A stretch of DNA of 64,000 nt from GM7GCV1 sp965222065. GTDB lineage: Bacteria; Pseudomonadota; Gammaproteobacteria; Pseudomonadales; GM7GCV1. Shown piece after piece: positions 49,710 to 58,578 of the stretch (the stretch's first letter is position 1; each line of letters opens with the position of its first letter). Position numbers and translations under genes: made by a program. Under the pieces are notes generated by a model. The model was not told where the DNA came from, made no database searches, and was given only the letters and a program-made list of their open reading frames with translations. The stretch is taken from the NCBI GenBank assembly GCA_965222065.1, contig OZ244933.1, forward strand, positions 1,302,001 to 1,366,000, written 5' to 3'.

Positions 49710-50954
49710 TTATCTTGCAGGGCTCGCACTGGTAGGAGGCACAGTGACCGGGTTGGATGGGCGAGGCGCAGTGGTTCCAGAACCAATATTCACATTAATT
49801 CGCCTTTGTTCCGTGGGATTGGCCACCAGCGGCGTGGCATTGATGTCCGCAGCCAGGATAGCCGCTTCTATTTCACTGTTGTCACTGATTCCCTCAGTAG
49901 CAATGAAGAAAATATCGGTGACAATATCATCGCTAACATTGGTCCCACCCAGTGCCTGGGTAGCTGCAACGGCGGCATTGGGTGGCTCCAGACCCAGATC
50001 GATCGCGATCGTGACCAGCTCCGCATACAACACCGGGTTTCTGGCAATGGCATTATTTAACGCCATTTGCATCTCTTCCTGTGTTGCGTCGGCGGGATTT
50101 GGCAATAACTCGGCATAAAGCTCTGCCGCACTAAGCGACGCATTAACCGTCGTATTCTGGCCATCCCCATTGCTTTCTGATTCACCCGAAGCCTGCTCAG
50201 CCCCACTGTCAGCCTCATTTGTTTCTTCCGGCTCTTCTGCCGCTACAGCTTCCTGTTCCTGCTCCTCGCCCTCACCTTCATTCTGCTGTTCTGAAGGGTC
50301 ATTGCTGACGATATCATCACCTTCGGTGGTCATCGTCTGCGGAGCACCGGTCGAGTTGCCTTGCTCACTGGATGGTTCCCCGGTCAAACCAATCACCGTG
50401 GTTTGGCCATTATCCAGGACAAACACGTCCCCCGTGCGTGAGCGGGCGGTCAGTTCACCCAGGGTCACAAATACACGGGTAGCCTCCGAATCGGTTCTGA
50501 TAATACCGCCAGATCCTCTGAGGCCAATCACCGCAAAGTCTGTCTCGATTCGAAATCTTGATTGATCCTGCTTGCCTATATGGCCGGAGATAAATTCCAT
50601 CACGCCTTCGGAAAAATGGAAATCAGCAATCTCGGTGCCATCTTCCGTGCCGTTAAAATGAAACGCTTCAATCGTGAAACTGGAATTTTCCTGAATCACA
50701 TAGGTACTGTCGTCCAGAAGCTTGAATCTGACCCGTGCACTATCGGAAACAACGATCGTATCGCCGACAAAGACCGGATCCCGACGGCTTAGCGAACGGA
50801 TTGCCCCGGATGCTGGTTCAGCAATCACACCGCCAGAAACGGTTAAAACAGTACCGGCAACTTCCTGGGCGAGGGCCAGGCTTGACCAAAAACCCAGCAG
50901 CAAGCCCGCCAAAACGGGTTGGATTACAGACCGGTTAATCTTAAACATATTCAT
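49710..50954 (-). CDS. FecR-domain exported protein with acidic linker
   Basis: A 414-residue exported protein of unknown function. After a signal peptide (residues 1-30, ending SLALA) comes a FecR domain (about 35-180; VFVGDTIVVSDSARVRFKLLDDSTYVIQENSSF, FAVIGLRGSGGIIRT). A long acidic Gly/Glu/Ser-rich stretch (about 195-270) is likely disordered; the remainder (ELLPNPADATQEEM, AIARNPVLYAEL) is helical and Ala-rich. FecR domains of this sort occur beside polysaccharide export genes and may bind glycans or signals. I start at 50954; the frame is open to 50987. Confidence 0.8.
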   Translation of the reverse strand: MNMFKINRSVIQPVLAGLLLGFWSSLALAQEVAGTVLTVSGGVIAEPASGAIRSLSRRDPVFVGDTIVVSDSARVRFKLLDDSTYVIQENSSFTIEAFHFNGTEDGTEIADFHFSEGVMEFISGHIGKQDQSRFRIETDFAVIGLRGSGGIIRTDSEATRVFVTLGELTARSRTGDVFVLDNGQTTVIGLTGEPSSEQGNSTGAPQTMTTEGDDIVSNDPSEQQNEGEGEEQEQEAVAAEEPEETNEADSGAEQASGESESNGDGQNTTVNASLSAAELYAELLPNPADATQEEMQMALNNAIARNPVLYAELVTIAIDLGLEPPNAAVAATQALGGTNVSDDIVTDIFFIATEGISDNSEIEAAILAADINATPLVANPTEQRRINVNIGSGTTAPRPSNPVTVPPTSASPAR

Positions 50955-51227
50955 GCCTGCAAGACCTCTAATCGTGTGCTTTGGCAATTGATTGGCTCAT
51001 TATCCCTCTAATGCACAGGCTTTTCGATGAACTACGTCTAATATTGCTAATTATTCCTTGAAAAATATGCTTTTATGTGACCTTGATAACAATATTTCTA
51101 GGAATTAATCCGTTTTGCGTACTGGTTCCATATCCAATATGCGAAGGAGTCCTCATACTATCAGGTGGACGCGTAAGATAGCGCCCCTACACCAGAGGCT
51201 CAGCCTCTTACTGAAGCAAATCAGGCA
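50955..51227. promoter_or_regulatory. divergent control region of the exopolysaccharide set
   Basis: 273 bases separate the FecR-domain gene (minus) from the beta-barrel gene (plus). The centre is A/T-rich (around 51040-51120) and probably holds both promoters. GAGGC/GCCTC forms a small hairpin at about 51197-51209 ahead of the plus-strand start. I found no clear -10/-35 pair or known operator. Confidence 0.45.
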
Positions 51228-52847
51228 ATGAACAGGTTAAAAGCAACGCACAGAATGAAGTCGTTACCAGGCGCAATTGTTTTTGCTGCCGGGCTCGGCT
51301 GTGCCTTGCCATCACTGGCCCAGCCAGACCAAACCGGGCACACACCCATGAGCCTTTTGCCGGAAGTCTTTACCCGACTGGACTATGTCACGGACGCAAG
51401 GGTAGTACAGACCGAAACCAGAAAGGAACCAGCCCTTTCCGAGCCGCAACCGGATGAGTCTGAAGCCAGCTACGCGCAGGAAGATCTCGACCTTGCCCTG
51501 GAAAATTTCTTCTATGCACTTGAAGACCTGGTGGAGTCCGCTTCCCGGTACGAGGCGTCTGTGCCCAGCAACCAAAATAGCTACTTCACTCACGTACAGT
51601 TTCCTGCGCAGGTAATGAGCAGCCTTGCAGACAGAACCAGCAGTGACCGGGCGACCAATACAATGGTCACCACTTCACAGGAGGGCACTACCCTGCCACC
51701 TGTCCGCGCAAGGCAACAAAACCAGGGCTCCGTCGGCCTGGCTGAATTCGAGTTCAGTGGTGTTACGCGGGTAAATATGGAACACAACGACAATATTTAC
51801 ACGACCCGGACAGATGCCCTGTCAGACCAGATACTTACCACAAGTATAAGCGGGGTCGCCGAAAGCAGAAGCCGTACCCGTGCCATCAAGTTTGAAGGCA
51901 ACATCGACAATGGCAACTACAACCACAATGCCGACAATAATTTTACTGACTGGAGTGCCACCTCTTCCTACTCCACGTTGCTGGGGCCACGATCCAAGGG
52001 TTTTGCCGGATTTGGTTATTTTTACCACCATGAAGAAAAAGGCGTAGGCTCAACAGCCGGCAACCAGGTCTCTATCATTGATGAGCCCATTAAATTTGAA
52101 TCCTGGGTTACTCGAGGAATCTATGAGCTGGGATCGCAGCAGGCCCGAACCCGGTTTGTCGCCGACGGCAAACTTGATGTACTCAGGACAACAAATTTTC
52201 AGGATATCCCCGAAATCAAATCACGGGACCGTGATATTGCCTCGTTTGTAGGTACCGCTTATTACAAAAGCACACGAAGGTTATCCTACTTGACGGAATT
52301 ACGTTACATGGACATTTCCTACGTCAACGCCCTGGAGAACAATTCCCTGGATTCGGCTCAAACTCGCCTGGCACTGGGTGCCGAATGGCTGGCCACGCGA
52401 AAAACAGCGGGATCGCTGCGCTTTGGCTTACAGGAAAAGCAATACGACAACCCCGGCATTAAGGATACAAGCCGTATTTCCTGGGAGGCTGTCGTTGAAT
52501 GGGCGCCGAGGCCACGCACCGAAATCGTACTGGAAAGTATCCAGGATACAGAAGAATCCGACGGTTTTGGTGCTGCCCGGGATCGCACTGACTACAAGAT
52601 CACCTGGTCTCAACAATGGACACCACGTATTGATACAAGCACTTCCCTCCAATATGGAACAACGGACTTCCAGGAGTCTGTTCGAGAAGACCAGCTCAAC
52701 CTCTTTGATACTGAGCTGACATACTCTCTCAGCACCAGAGCGGCAGCCACGCTCAAATTGACTTATATAGACAATAGTTCTAACGTTGTAGAGTATGGTT
52801 TCGAGCGATCACAAATTCAGCTCGGTGTGAACCTGGAGCTAGATTAA
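51228..52847 (+). CDS. VpsM-like outer membrane beta-barrel protein
   Basis: A 539-residue exported protein, probably a polysaccharide-associated outer membrane beta-barrel. A signal peptide (ending LPSLA near residue 31) is followed by a charged, probably periplasmic region (residues 40-160) and then about 340 residues of alternating hydrophobic/polar strands typical of beta-barrels of the BBP2/EpsL kind (GVTRVNMEHNDNIYTT, GFAGFGYFYHHEEKG, TAYYKSTRRLSYLTELRYMD). The C-terminus IQLGVNLELD fits an outer membrane insertion signal. It heads a four-gene set that follows the order of Vibrio vpsM-N-O-P. Confidence 0.8.
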   Translation: MNRLKATHRMKSLPGAIVFAAGLGCALPSLAQPDQTGHTPMSLLPEVFTRLDYVTDARVVQTETRKEPALSEPQPDESEASYAQEDLDLALENFFYALEDLVESASRYEASVPSNQNSYFTHVQFPAQVMSSLADRTSSDRATNTMVTTSQEGTTLPPVRARQQNQGSVGLAEFEFSGVTRVNMEHNDNIYTTRTDALSDQILTTSISGVAESRSRTRAIKFEGNIDNGNYNHNADNNFTDWSATSSYSTLLGPRSKGFAGFGYFYHHEEKGVGSTAGNQVSIIDEPIKFESWVTRGIYELGSQQARTRFVADGKLDVLRTTNFQDIPEIKSRDRDIASFVGTAYYKSTRRLSYLTELRYMDISYVNALENNSLDSAQTRLALGAEWLATRKTAGSLRFGLQEKQYDNPGIKDTSRISWEAVVEWAPRPRTEIVLESIQDTEESDGFGAARDRTDYKITWSQQWTPRIDTSTSLQYGTTDFQESVREDQLNLFDTELTYSLSTRAAATLKLTYIDNSSNVVEYGFERSQIQLGVNLELD

Positions 52848-52869
52848 CCTGAGGCTGAGACATCTCAAT

Positions 52870-53427
52870 ATGGGGCTCACCATTCAATTCCTGAAGCAAC
52901 TTTTCCCAGTTGCCATTTGCCTTCTAATGGCCCTATCCGGATCAGCCTCGGCCCAGCAGGGTGTTTTTGACAACTCCGACTACAGTCTGGGTACGGGTGA
53001 CACCATTCAGATCACTGTACATCAGGAACCTGATCTTTCCATGCAGATCCTGCTCAACAAGAACGGGCAATTCAGCTACCCCTATCTGGGCATTATTTCT
53101 GCGTTAGGAAAAACAACCGATCAGCTGGCAACAGAGATTGAGAACGGACTTCGTGGCGACTATTTGATCGAACCTTCCGTGAGTGTCAGCATTACTGAAT
53201 ACCGCAACTTTTATATAGGCGGCGAGGTTCGTAATCCGGGTGGCTATACCTACCAGCCCGGCCTGACGATCAGGCAGGCAATTGTCGTTGCCGGAGGAGA
53301 AACAGAGTGGGCCTCTTCATCCAGATATAGCATACAACGCGAGAACTCCAATGAGACTGTTCGTGCGAATGCGGATACGCCAATTTATCCCGGTGACACC
53401 GTTACTGTTGAGGCAGGCCTGTTTTAG
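52870..53427 (+). CDS. short Wza/VpsN-like polysaccharide export protein
   Basis: A 185-residue periplasmic or outer membrane protein with a signal peptide (residues 1-29, ending GSASA), a Poly_export domain (YSLGTGDTIQITVHQEPDLSMQILLNKNGQFSYPYLG) and one SLBB domain (FYIGGEVRNPGGYTYQPGLTIRQAI). It is half the length of E. coli Wza, has no lipobox cysteine and no C-terminal membrane helix, so it cannot form the outer membrane pore by itself; the beta-barrel protein upstream may supply that function. It follows that gene by 22 bases. Confidence 0.88.
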   Translation: MGLTIQFLKQLFPVAICLLMALSGSASAQQGVFDNSDYSLGTGDTIQITVHQEPDLSMQILLNKNGQFSYPYLGIISALGKTTDQLATEIENGLRGDYLIEPSVSVSITEYRNFYIGGEVRNPGGYTYQPGLTIRQAIVVAGGETEWASSSRYSIQRENSNETVRANADTPIYPGDTVTVEAGLF

Positions 53428-53496
53428 ACAACAACAAGTAGTATTTGCTCTTATTTCATTTTAACCTAGCCCCGGAATTACCCGACACAAGACCAT

Positions 53497-55713
53497 ATGA
53501 ATCAGGACTTCGGCCGCAATCTGGATAATTTTGAGACCCAACCCCAGGGTCCTGACGTGTTGTTCTATTGGCAATTACTGGTTAGTGCTGTCAAAAAGTA
53601 CTACATCGGCATTGCGGCCTTATGTGTCCTCTCAACCGTTCTTGTCGCCATGCTGGTGCAAACCATGCAGCCGGTTTACACCGCGCAGGCCCAGCTTCAT
53701 GTGAAGCCGCGCGGAGAAAACGTATTTAATCTCACCGAAGTGTTTTTTGAATGGCGTGACCCCGCCTTCCAGGAAACCCAGATTGCCATCATGACCTCCA
53801 GGGAAGTACTGGTTGATGCCGTAGAAAAGCTGGGACTGGCCGAAGAACCCGAACGAGTGATGAACGCCACAGCAGATGCCGGGTTTTTGAGCTGGTTCCG
53901 TGGATTGCTGGGTGCGTCCGGCGACTCTATCGCCACTCCACAAGTCACCCTGTCCTTGCAGGAGCGCAAGGAATGGCTGGCATCACAGCTTGCCGGTCAA
54001 ATCCAGGTACTTCCCATTGGAGAGTCATACCTGCTTGGGCTTCTGGTCACCGATTCGGACCCTCATCGTGCCGCCGATATTGCCAATACGGTTGCCGATT
54101 CCTATGTTCAATCCATCTATGACGCGGATGTCGAGGCCTCTCTCAACTCCCAGGCCTGGCTGATGGATCGGGTCAATGAATTAAGGGAAGATCTCCGGAT
54201 TGCCCAGCAAAACCTGCAAGCTTTTCGCGAACAGGAAGACATTCTGGGAACCAGCCAGGATGGCAACGCGCCCAGTGAAATTGAACTGATTTCATCTGCA
54301 TTATTGCAAGCGCGTGAACGCCGCATGTCCCTGGAAAATCAGTACAACCAGATTCGCCAAATCCAGCTGCGTGGATCCAGGGATTACACGAATGTACCGG
54401 TAGTCGCCAGCGATCCCTTAGTGCAATCCATTACCCGGGAAATTTTTGAGCTTGAGAGACAACAAAACGAGTTGGGCAAAAGATACGGGCCAAGACACAA
54501 CCGCATGATCGCCATTGAGTCCCAACTCGCAAGTGCTCGACAGGCGCTTCAAACCCAAAGCCGTGCGGTCGTTGAAACCATACGCAACAATTACAGCATC
54601 GCCCAGGAAAATGAACAGTCTCTGGCCAGGTCACTGGAAGAGGCACGTCAGGGCATGCAATCTCTCGGACGAAAGGAATCTCGCCTTCGCGAACTTGAAT
54701 CCGAAGTTGAGTCCAAGGCAGAAATCTACAACGTGGTGTTGAACCGCTTTAACCAGGTGAGTGCCTCGGCCAATGTGCAGAACAATAATATAAGGGTCAC
54801 GGATTACGCCATACCCCCACGGTATCCGAACAACAGCCACCAGCAATACCTGATTTACGCGGCGTTTGTCGCCAGTTTGCTTGCCGGCATAGGCCTGGCG
54901 ATGTTAGCTGAAGCCCTGGATTCCAGCATCAATACACCAGCCGATGTGGAACACAAACTGGGGCTCGAGACAATTGGCACGCTTCCCGAAATCGATACCC
55001 CCAAAGGCGAAGAACAACCGCTTCATGTGGCTTATCACCATTATCAGCAACAACACCATTCCGTATTTTCCGAGTCGGTGCGCACAATACGCACCAGCCT
55101 TATCCTCGCAGCGCTTGATGACCCCATCAAACGTATGCTGGTTACTTCTTCTGTTCCTGGAGAAGGAAAAACATCGGTCGCCATGAACCTGGCCGCCGCA
55201 TTCGGGGAATCAGAACGCGTCCTTCTTGTAGACGCTGACCTCCGTCGCCCCTCCCTGGACAAGGCCCTCGGACTTCGCCATCACGAACAACCCGGGCTAA
55301 CGGATGCCATTGCCGGAACGGTGGCCCTGGAAGATTGCCTGGTGAAGAACACCGGAAACGGGTTTGATGTTCTTACCGCCGGGACCTTTAGCCGACGCCC
55401 ACTGGATATCTTTTCCTCCGAGCGGTTTGGGCAGCTTCTCTCTGTCCTGGATCAGCGATATGACCGCATTATCATGGATACTGCGCCTGTCGCACCTGTC
55501 AGCGACGCGATGCTATTGACACCCCAGGTTGATTCTCTCCTGTTTGTTGTTAAAGCAGGCCGGACCGCCATTCCGCAGGCTCGACGCTCTATCCAAAAGC
55601 TACAGCGAATCGGTGCACCACTTAGCGGGGTAATCCTCAATAAAATTGATGAAAACTCTCCGTACTACGAATATGAGTATTATGGGCATGGTTACGCAAA
55701 TGTGGCCCACTAG
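53497..55713 (+). CDS. Wzc/VpsO-like chain-length regulator with BY-kinase domain
   Basis: A 738-residue inner membrane protein that controls polysaccharide length and export. It has a Wzz domain with a first helix near residues 36-56, a long periplasmic coiled-coil region (about 200-440), a second helix near 450-470, and a cytoplasmic bacterial tyrosine-kinase domain: Walker A SSVPGEGKTSVAMNLAAAF near 549, Walker A' LLVDADLRRPSLD and Walker B IIMDTAPV. The tail is Tyr-rich (YYEYEYYGHGY), the usual autophosphorylation cluster. No separate Wzb phosphatase is in view. Confidence 0.92.
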   Translation: MNQDFGRNLDNFETQPQGPDVLFYWQLLVSAVKKYYIGIAALCVLSTVLVAMLVQTMQPVYTAQAQLHVKPRGENVFNLTEVFFEWRDPAFQETQIAIMTSREVLVDAVEKLGLAEEPERVMNATADAGFLSWFRGLLGASGDSIATPQVTLSLQERKEWLASQLAGQIQVLPIGESYLLGLLVTDSDPHRAADIANTVADSYVQSIYDADVEASLNSQAWLMDRVNELREDLRIAQQNLQAFREQEDILGTSQDGNAPSEIELISSALLQARERRMSLENQYNQIRQIQLRGSRDYTNVPVVASDPLVQSITREIFELERQQNELGKRYGPRHNRMIAIESQLASARQALQTQSRAVVETIRNNYSIAQENEQSLARSLEEARQGMQSLGRKESRLRELESEVESKAEIYNVVLNRFNQVSASANVQNNNIRVTDYAIPPRYPNNSHQQYLIYAAFVASLLAGIGLAMLAEALDSSINTPADVEHKLGLETIGTLPEIDTPKGEEQPLHVAYHHYQQQHHSVFSESVRTIRTSLILAALDDPIKRMLVTSSVPGEGKTSVAMNLAAAFGESERVLLVDADLRRPSLDKALGLRHHEQPGLTDAIAGTVALEDCLVKNTGNGFDVLTAGTFSRRPLDIFSSERFGQLLSVLDQRYDRIIMDTAPVAPVSDAMLLTPQVDSLLFVVKAGRTAIPQARRSIQKLQRIGAPLSGVILNKIDENSPYYEYEYYGHGYANVAH

Positions 55714-55731
55714 GAAACTAACGCTGCCGCC

Positions 55732-56403
55732 ATGCTTCGACGCGTAGCTCTCGGTCTACCCCTGGTAGCCATTTTTGCTGTATCGACCTATTCATCCTGG
55801 GAATACGCCTACTCCGATACCTTCCTGCAAAGTGCTTCACGAACAGTACTTCTGGAACGTCGAAACCAGGAACCCTCGTTAACGCAAATTACACTGGCCA
55901 GGGCCTATACGGAAGAAGCCCTGGCATTGACTCCCGAGGACCCTGACACGCTCGATCTAGCGGGCCGGATCAGTTATCTGGAAGCCACCAGCTCGGCGCC
56001 TGATACTGAACAGGAGGCACTCCTGCATGAAGCCGTAGACTTTCATACCAAAGCACTTGAGCACAGACGCTACTGGCCTTACTCCCACCTGAATATCGTA
56101 TTTGCCAAATCCTCGCTTGGTGAATTTGATAGCGAGTACAACCAGCATTTTGAGCTGGCCTATGAATTGGGATTTGACGATCGCTCCGTGACCCGGGACC
56201 TCGTTCACCTGGGAGTCCATGACTGGAACGAGATCGGCCAGCCATTGCGCAACCTGACGGTGACCCTGGCAGAAAGAGCACTCAGGCAAAATATCATCTC
56301 GCCAAATTCCTTACGCCCTTATTTTGAGTCGACGAACCACCTGCTTCGGTTTTGTGCACATTTAAGTCAGTTCCAGGAAAAAGCCGAGCTCTGCAATAGC
56401 TAG
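55732..56403 (+). CDS. VpsP-like TPR-type protein
   Basis: A 223-residue protein with an N-terminal membrane anchor or signal (residues 4-24) and a helical TPR-like region (TLARAYTEEALALTPEDPDTLDLAGRISYLEA; DFHTKALEHRRYWPYSHLNIVFAKSSLGEFD). Its size, architecture and place right after the Wzc-like gene fit the VpsP family of exopolysaccharide loci, whose function is unknown. It lies 19 bases behind the kinase gene, so it belongs to the same operon. Confidence 0.75.
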   Translation: MLRRVALGLPLVAIFAVSTYSSWEYAYSDTFLQSASRTVLLERRNQEPSLTQITLARAYTEEALALTPEDPDTLDLAGRISYLEATSSAPDTEQEALLHEAVDFHTKALEHRRYWPYSHLNIVFAKSSLGEFDSEYNQHFELAYELGFDDRSVTRDLVHLGVHDWNEIGQPLRNLTVTLAERALRQNIISPNSLRPYFESTNHLLRFCAHLSQFQEKAELCNS

Positions 56404-56443
56404 ACCGGCGTAGAAAGTTTCGCCTGCCCAAACAACTCTCTGC

Positions 56444-57268
56444 CTAGCTCCATAGCGACCATACCGGATCACAGTCTTCGGGCAGAGGCTGTACGACCCC
56501 CAGATCAGCCCAGTCTTGCCCGGGACGATGAAAATCCGATCCGGCAGATGACAGCAGGCCAAATTGCCCTGCCAACTGGGCCAGTTCCCGGGTTTGCGCC
56601 GGGGTTTGCTTTCCACTGATCACCTCAACGGCTCGCCCGCCTGCTGCTGTGAAGTCTTCAGCCAATTCGCTCAAGCGGGTTCTTGTCATGCTGTATTTCA
56701 GCGGATGTGCCAATACTGCCACCCCCTGTGCCTGCTCAATCCAGGACACTACTTCTTCCATGGATCGCCACTGGGTTTTGACATCACCCGGCTTACCATC
56801 ACCTAAAAACTTCTTAAACGCTTGCCGGCTATCCTTAACAAAACCCTGGTCAACCAGATAGCTGGCAAAATGCGGCCTGCCCAATACCGCCCCGTTTGCA
56901 AACTGACGTGCACCTTCAAGTGCATCCGGAATCCCCCTGTTCTCCAGTTTTTGGGCGATAAGAACCGATCGCTGTTCCCGGGCAACTTTCTGGGCTCGCA
57001 TCGCCTCTTGCATGACCCCGGAAGCCACATTGAGATTGAGTCCAACAATATGAATTGTCCGGCCTCTCCATACAGAGGAAAACTCGCAGCCTGGCACCAG
57101 CTTCAGTCCGTTTAATGACAAGCTGGAAACCTCAGAATAGGCATCGAGCGTGTCATGATCGGTAATAGAAAGCGCTTCCAGACCTCGGCCCGAAGCCAGA
57201 TCAATAATTTCACCGACAGTCAGGACCCCGTCTGAGTGGCAACTGTGAATATGAAAATCTATCTCCAT
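56444..57268 (-). CDS. rnm: PHP-domain phosphatase/exoribonuclease RNase AM
   Basis: A PHP-family metal phosphoesterase matching YciV/RNase AM, which removes nucleotides from 5' ends of rRNA precursors and dephosphorylates nucleoside 3',5'-bisphosphates. The 274-residue protein has the metal-binding motifs DFHIHSCHSDG at residue 4, ALSITDHDTLDAY near 34, VPGCEFSSVW near 58, GRPHFASYLVDQGFV near 128, VAVLAHPLKY near 185 and GSDFHRPG near 243. It is divergent from the GGDEF-like gene. Confidence 0.94.
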   Translation of the reverse strand: MEIDFHIHSCHSDGVLTVGEIIDLASGRGLEALSITDHDTLDAYSEVSSLSLNGLKLVPGCEFSSVWRGRTIHIVGLNLNVASGVMQEAMRAQKVAREQRSVLIAQKLENRGIPDALEGARQFANGAVLGRPHFASYLVDQGFVKDSRQAFKKFLGDGKPGDVKTQWRSMEEVVSWIEQAQGVAVLAHPLKYSMTRTRLSELAEDFTAAGGRAVEVISGKQTPAQTRELAQLAGQFGLLSSAGSDFHRPGQDWADLGVVQPLPEDCDPVWSLWS

Positions 57269-57332
57269 GGCAAATTTAGAATGTGTCCTGCTTCACATTT
57301 CACGTCAAGTATCATCTACAGGCAACCGGCTA

Positions 57333-58553
57333 ATGAGAGATAATCCGGGCTTCTTCACGGGGAGAACACCCTTGTCCGCAAAGCAGGCCTACACTGAACG
57401 AACACAGCTCAGGGAGCAGTACAACCAGTTGCCCATTGTTATCTGGGGCAACCTTATCACAGCTGGTATCACTGCCCTGTTTTACTATGAGCTGGTAAGT
57501 CATGTTTTCCTGACCATATGGCTATGCTTGCTATTGATAACACTGTCTGTCCGCTACCTTCTCTTTCGGGCATTTAAAAAAAATGACAGTGATGACCTTG
57601 CAAACTGGGTCTGGGCCTACGCCCTGGGTGCCGCCGCAACCGGGACGCTATGGGCCATGCTGAGTGTTTACCTGATTCAGGCCGTTGAGCCGGAATCCCT
57701 GCTGATTATCTTTTTAGCATTACTTGGCCTGACCGGCGGCAATATCGCCACAGCGAGCTATCGCAAAAGAATGTTTGTCGCTTTCTCCACTCCGGCCCTG
57801 GTGCCTGCCGGCCTGGTGGCATTATTTAGCGACTCACGGATGGTGGTGATGATGGGTGCGTTTAGCCTGGCACTTTATATCCTGACCCTAATTGCCGTTA
57901 ACCGGCTAAGTAAATCCCTGACTTCCGTTATAAGACTGGATCAAGAAAACCGGGAACTTATCAAGGCGTTAAAACATGAAAAATCCCAACTGGAAAAAAC
58001 CAACCAGCGCCTCAACCAGGAACTCCAGCGAAAACTGAGCATGACCAAATGGCTGGCCGCCGGAGTTGAGGCGCCTCCCCCAGCCATCAGGGCCAACGTC
58101 GGTAACGGTAATTTTGGTGATTTCCTGGCCGACATCTGGGAGCAGTCGATAGAAAGCCAGTATTCACTTTCCCTGGTTACCTTTGAGTTGGATGGCGATT
58201 ACGAGTGGCCTGATAACGATGGGGAACTCAGTGAGCCCTTTAGGAAAATCCAGGATGAAATTTGCTCGGCCATCCGCAGCAACGATGTGTTTGTGCGCAT
58301 AAACAGCAAAGAGATGGCCATTATTCTCTCGCAATTGTCAGCCAGGGACGCAGTCAGCCTGGTCAATCGGTTACGCGGAAAGCTGGTCTCCAAAGTCGGC
58401 CTGAATGATAACAACCTGCCGATCACCATAAGCTGGGGAGTCGCCGGCTGGACGCCTGACGTTACCCAGGACGCCAGCGAACTGATTACCGCAAGCCGCC
58501 ACGCCAAGAACATGTCAAAGAATCGTGGAGGAAACCAGGTTAGCCTCTGTTAA
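57333..58553 (+). CDS. membrane protein with degenerate GGDEF domain
   Basis: A 406-residue membrane protein. About six hydrophobic segments occupy residues 30-200, a coiled coil follows (RLDQENRELIKALKHEKSQLEKTNQRLNQELQRK), and a diguanylate-cyclase-like domain ends the protein. The fold pattern is kept (ITISWGVAGWTPD, ASELITASRHAKNMSKNRGGNQV), but the GGDEF active site is replaced by RINSKEMAIIL, so it should be catalytically dead and may bind a ligand or partner. The start is uncertain: 57333 is the first ATG clear of rnm; an ATG at 57267 overlaps the rnm start codon. Confidence 0.8.
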   Translation: MRDNPGFFTGRTPLSAKQAYTERTQLREQYNQLPIVIWGNLITAGITALFYYELVSHVFLTIWLCLLLITLSVRYLLFRAFKKNDSDDLANWVWAYALGAAATGTLWAMLSVYLIQAVEPESLLIIFLALLGLTGGNIATASYRKRMFVAFSTPALVPAGLVALFSDSRMVVMMGAFSLALYILTLIAVNRLSKSLTSVIRLDQENRELIKALKHEKSQLEKTNQRLNQELQRKLSMTKWLAAGVEAPPPAIRANVGNGNFGDFLADIWEQSIESQYSLSLVTFELDGDYEWPDNDGELSEPFRKIQDEICSAIRSNDVFVRINSKEMAIILSQLSARDAVSLVNRLRGKLVSKVGLNDNNLPITISWGVAGWTPDVTQDASELITASRHAKNMSKNRGGNQVSLC

Positions 58554-58559
58554 TTCCAG

Positions 58560-58578
58560 GCCTGATCGTTTATCAGGC
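58560..58578. terminator. stem-loop between convergent GGDEF-like and thiolase genes
   Basis: GCCTGAT and ATCAGGC form a perfect 7-bp stem around CGTTT. The thiolase stop at 58573 lies in the right arm. T-runs are weak, so it may be a partial, bidirectional terminator. Confidence 0.5.
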
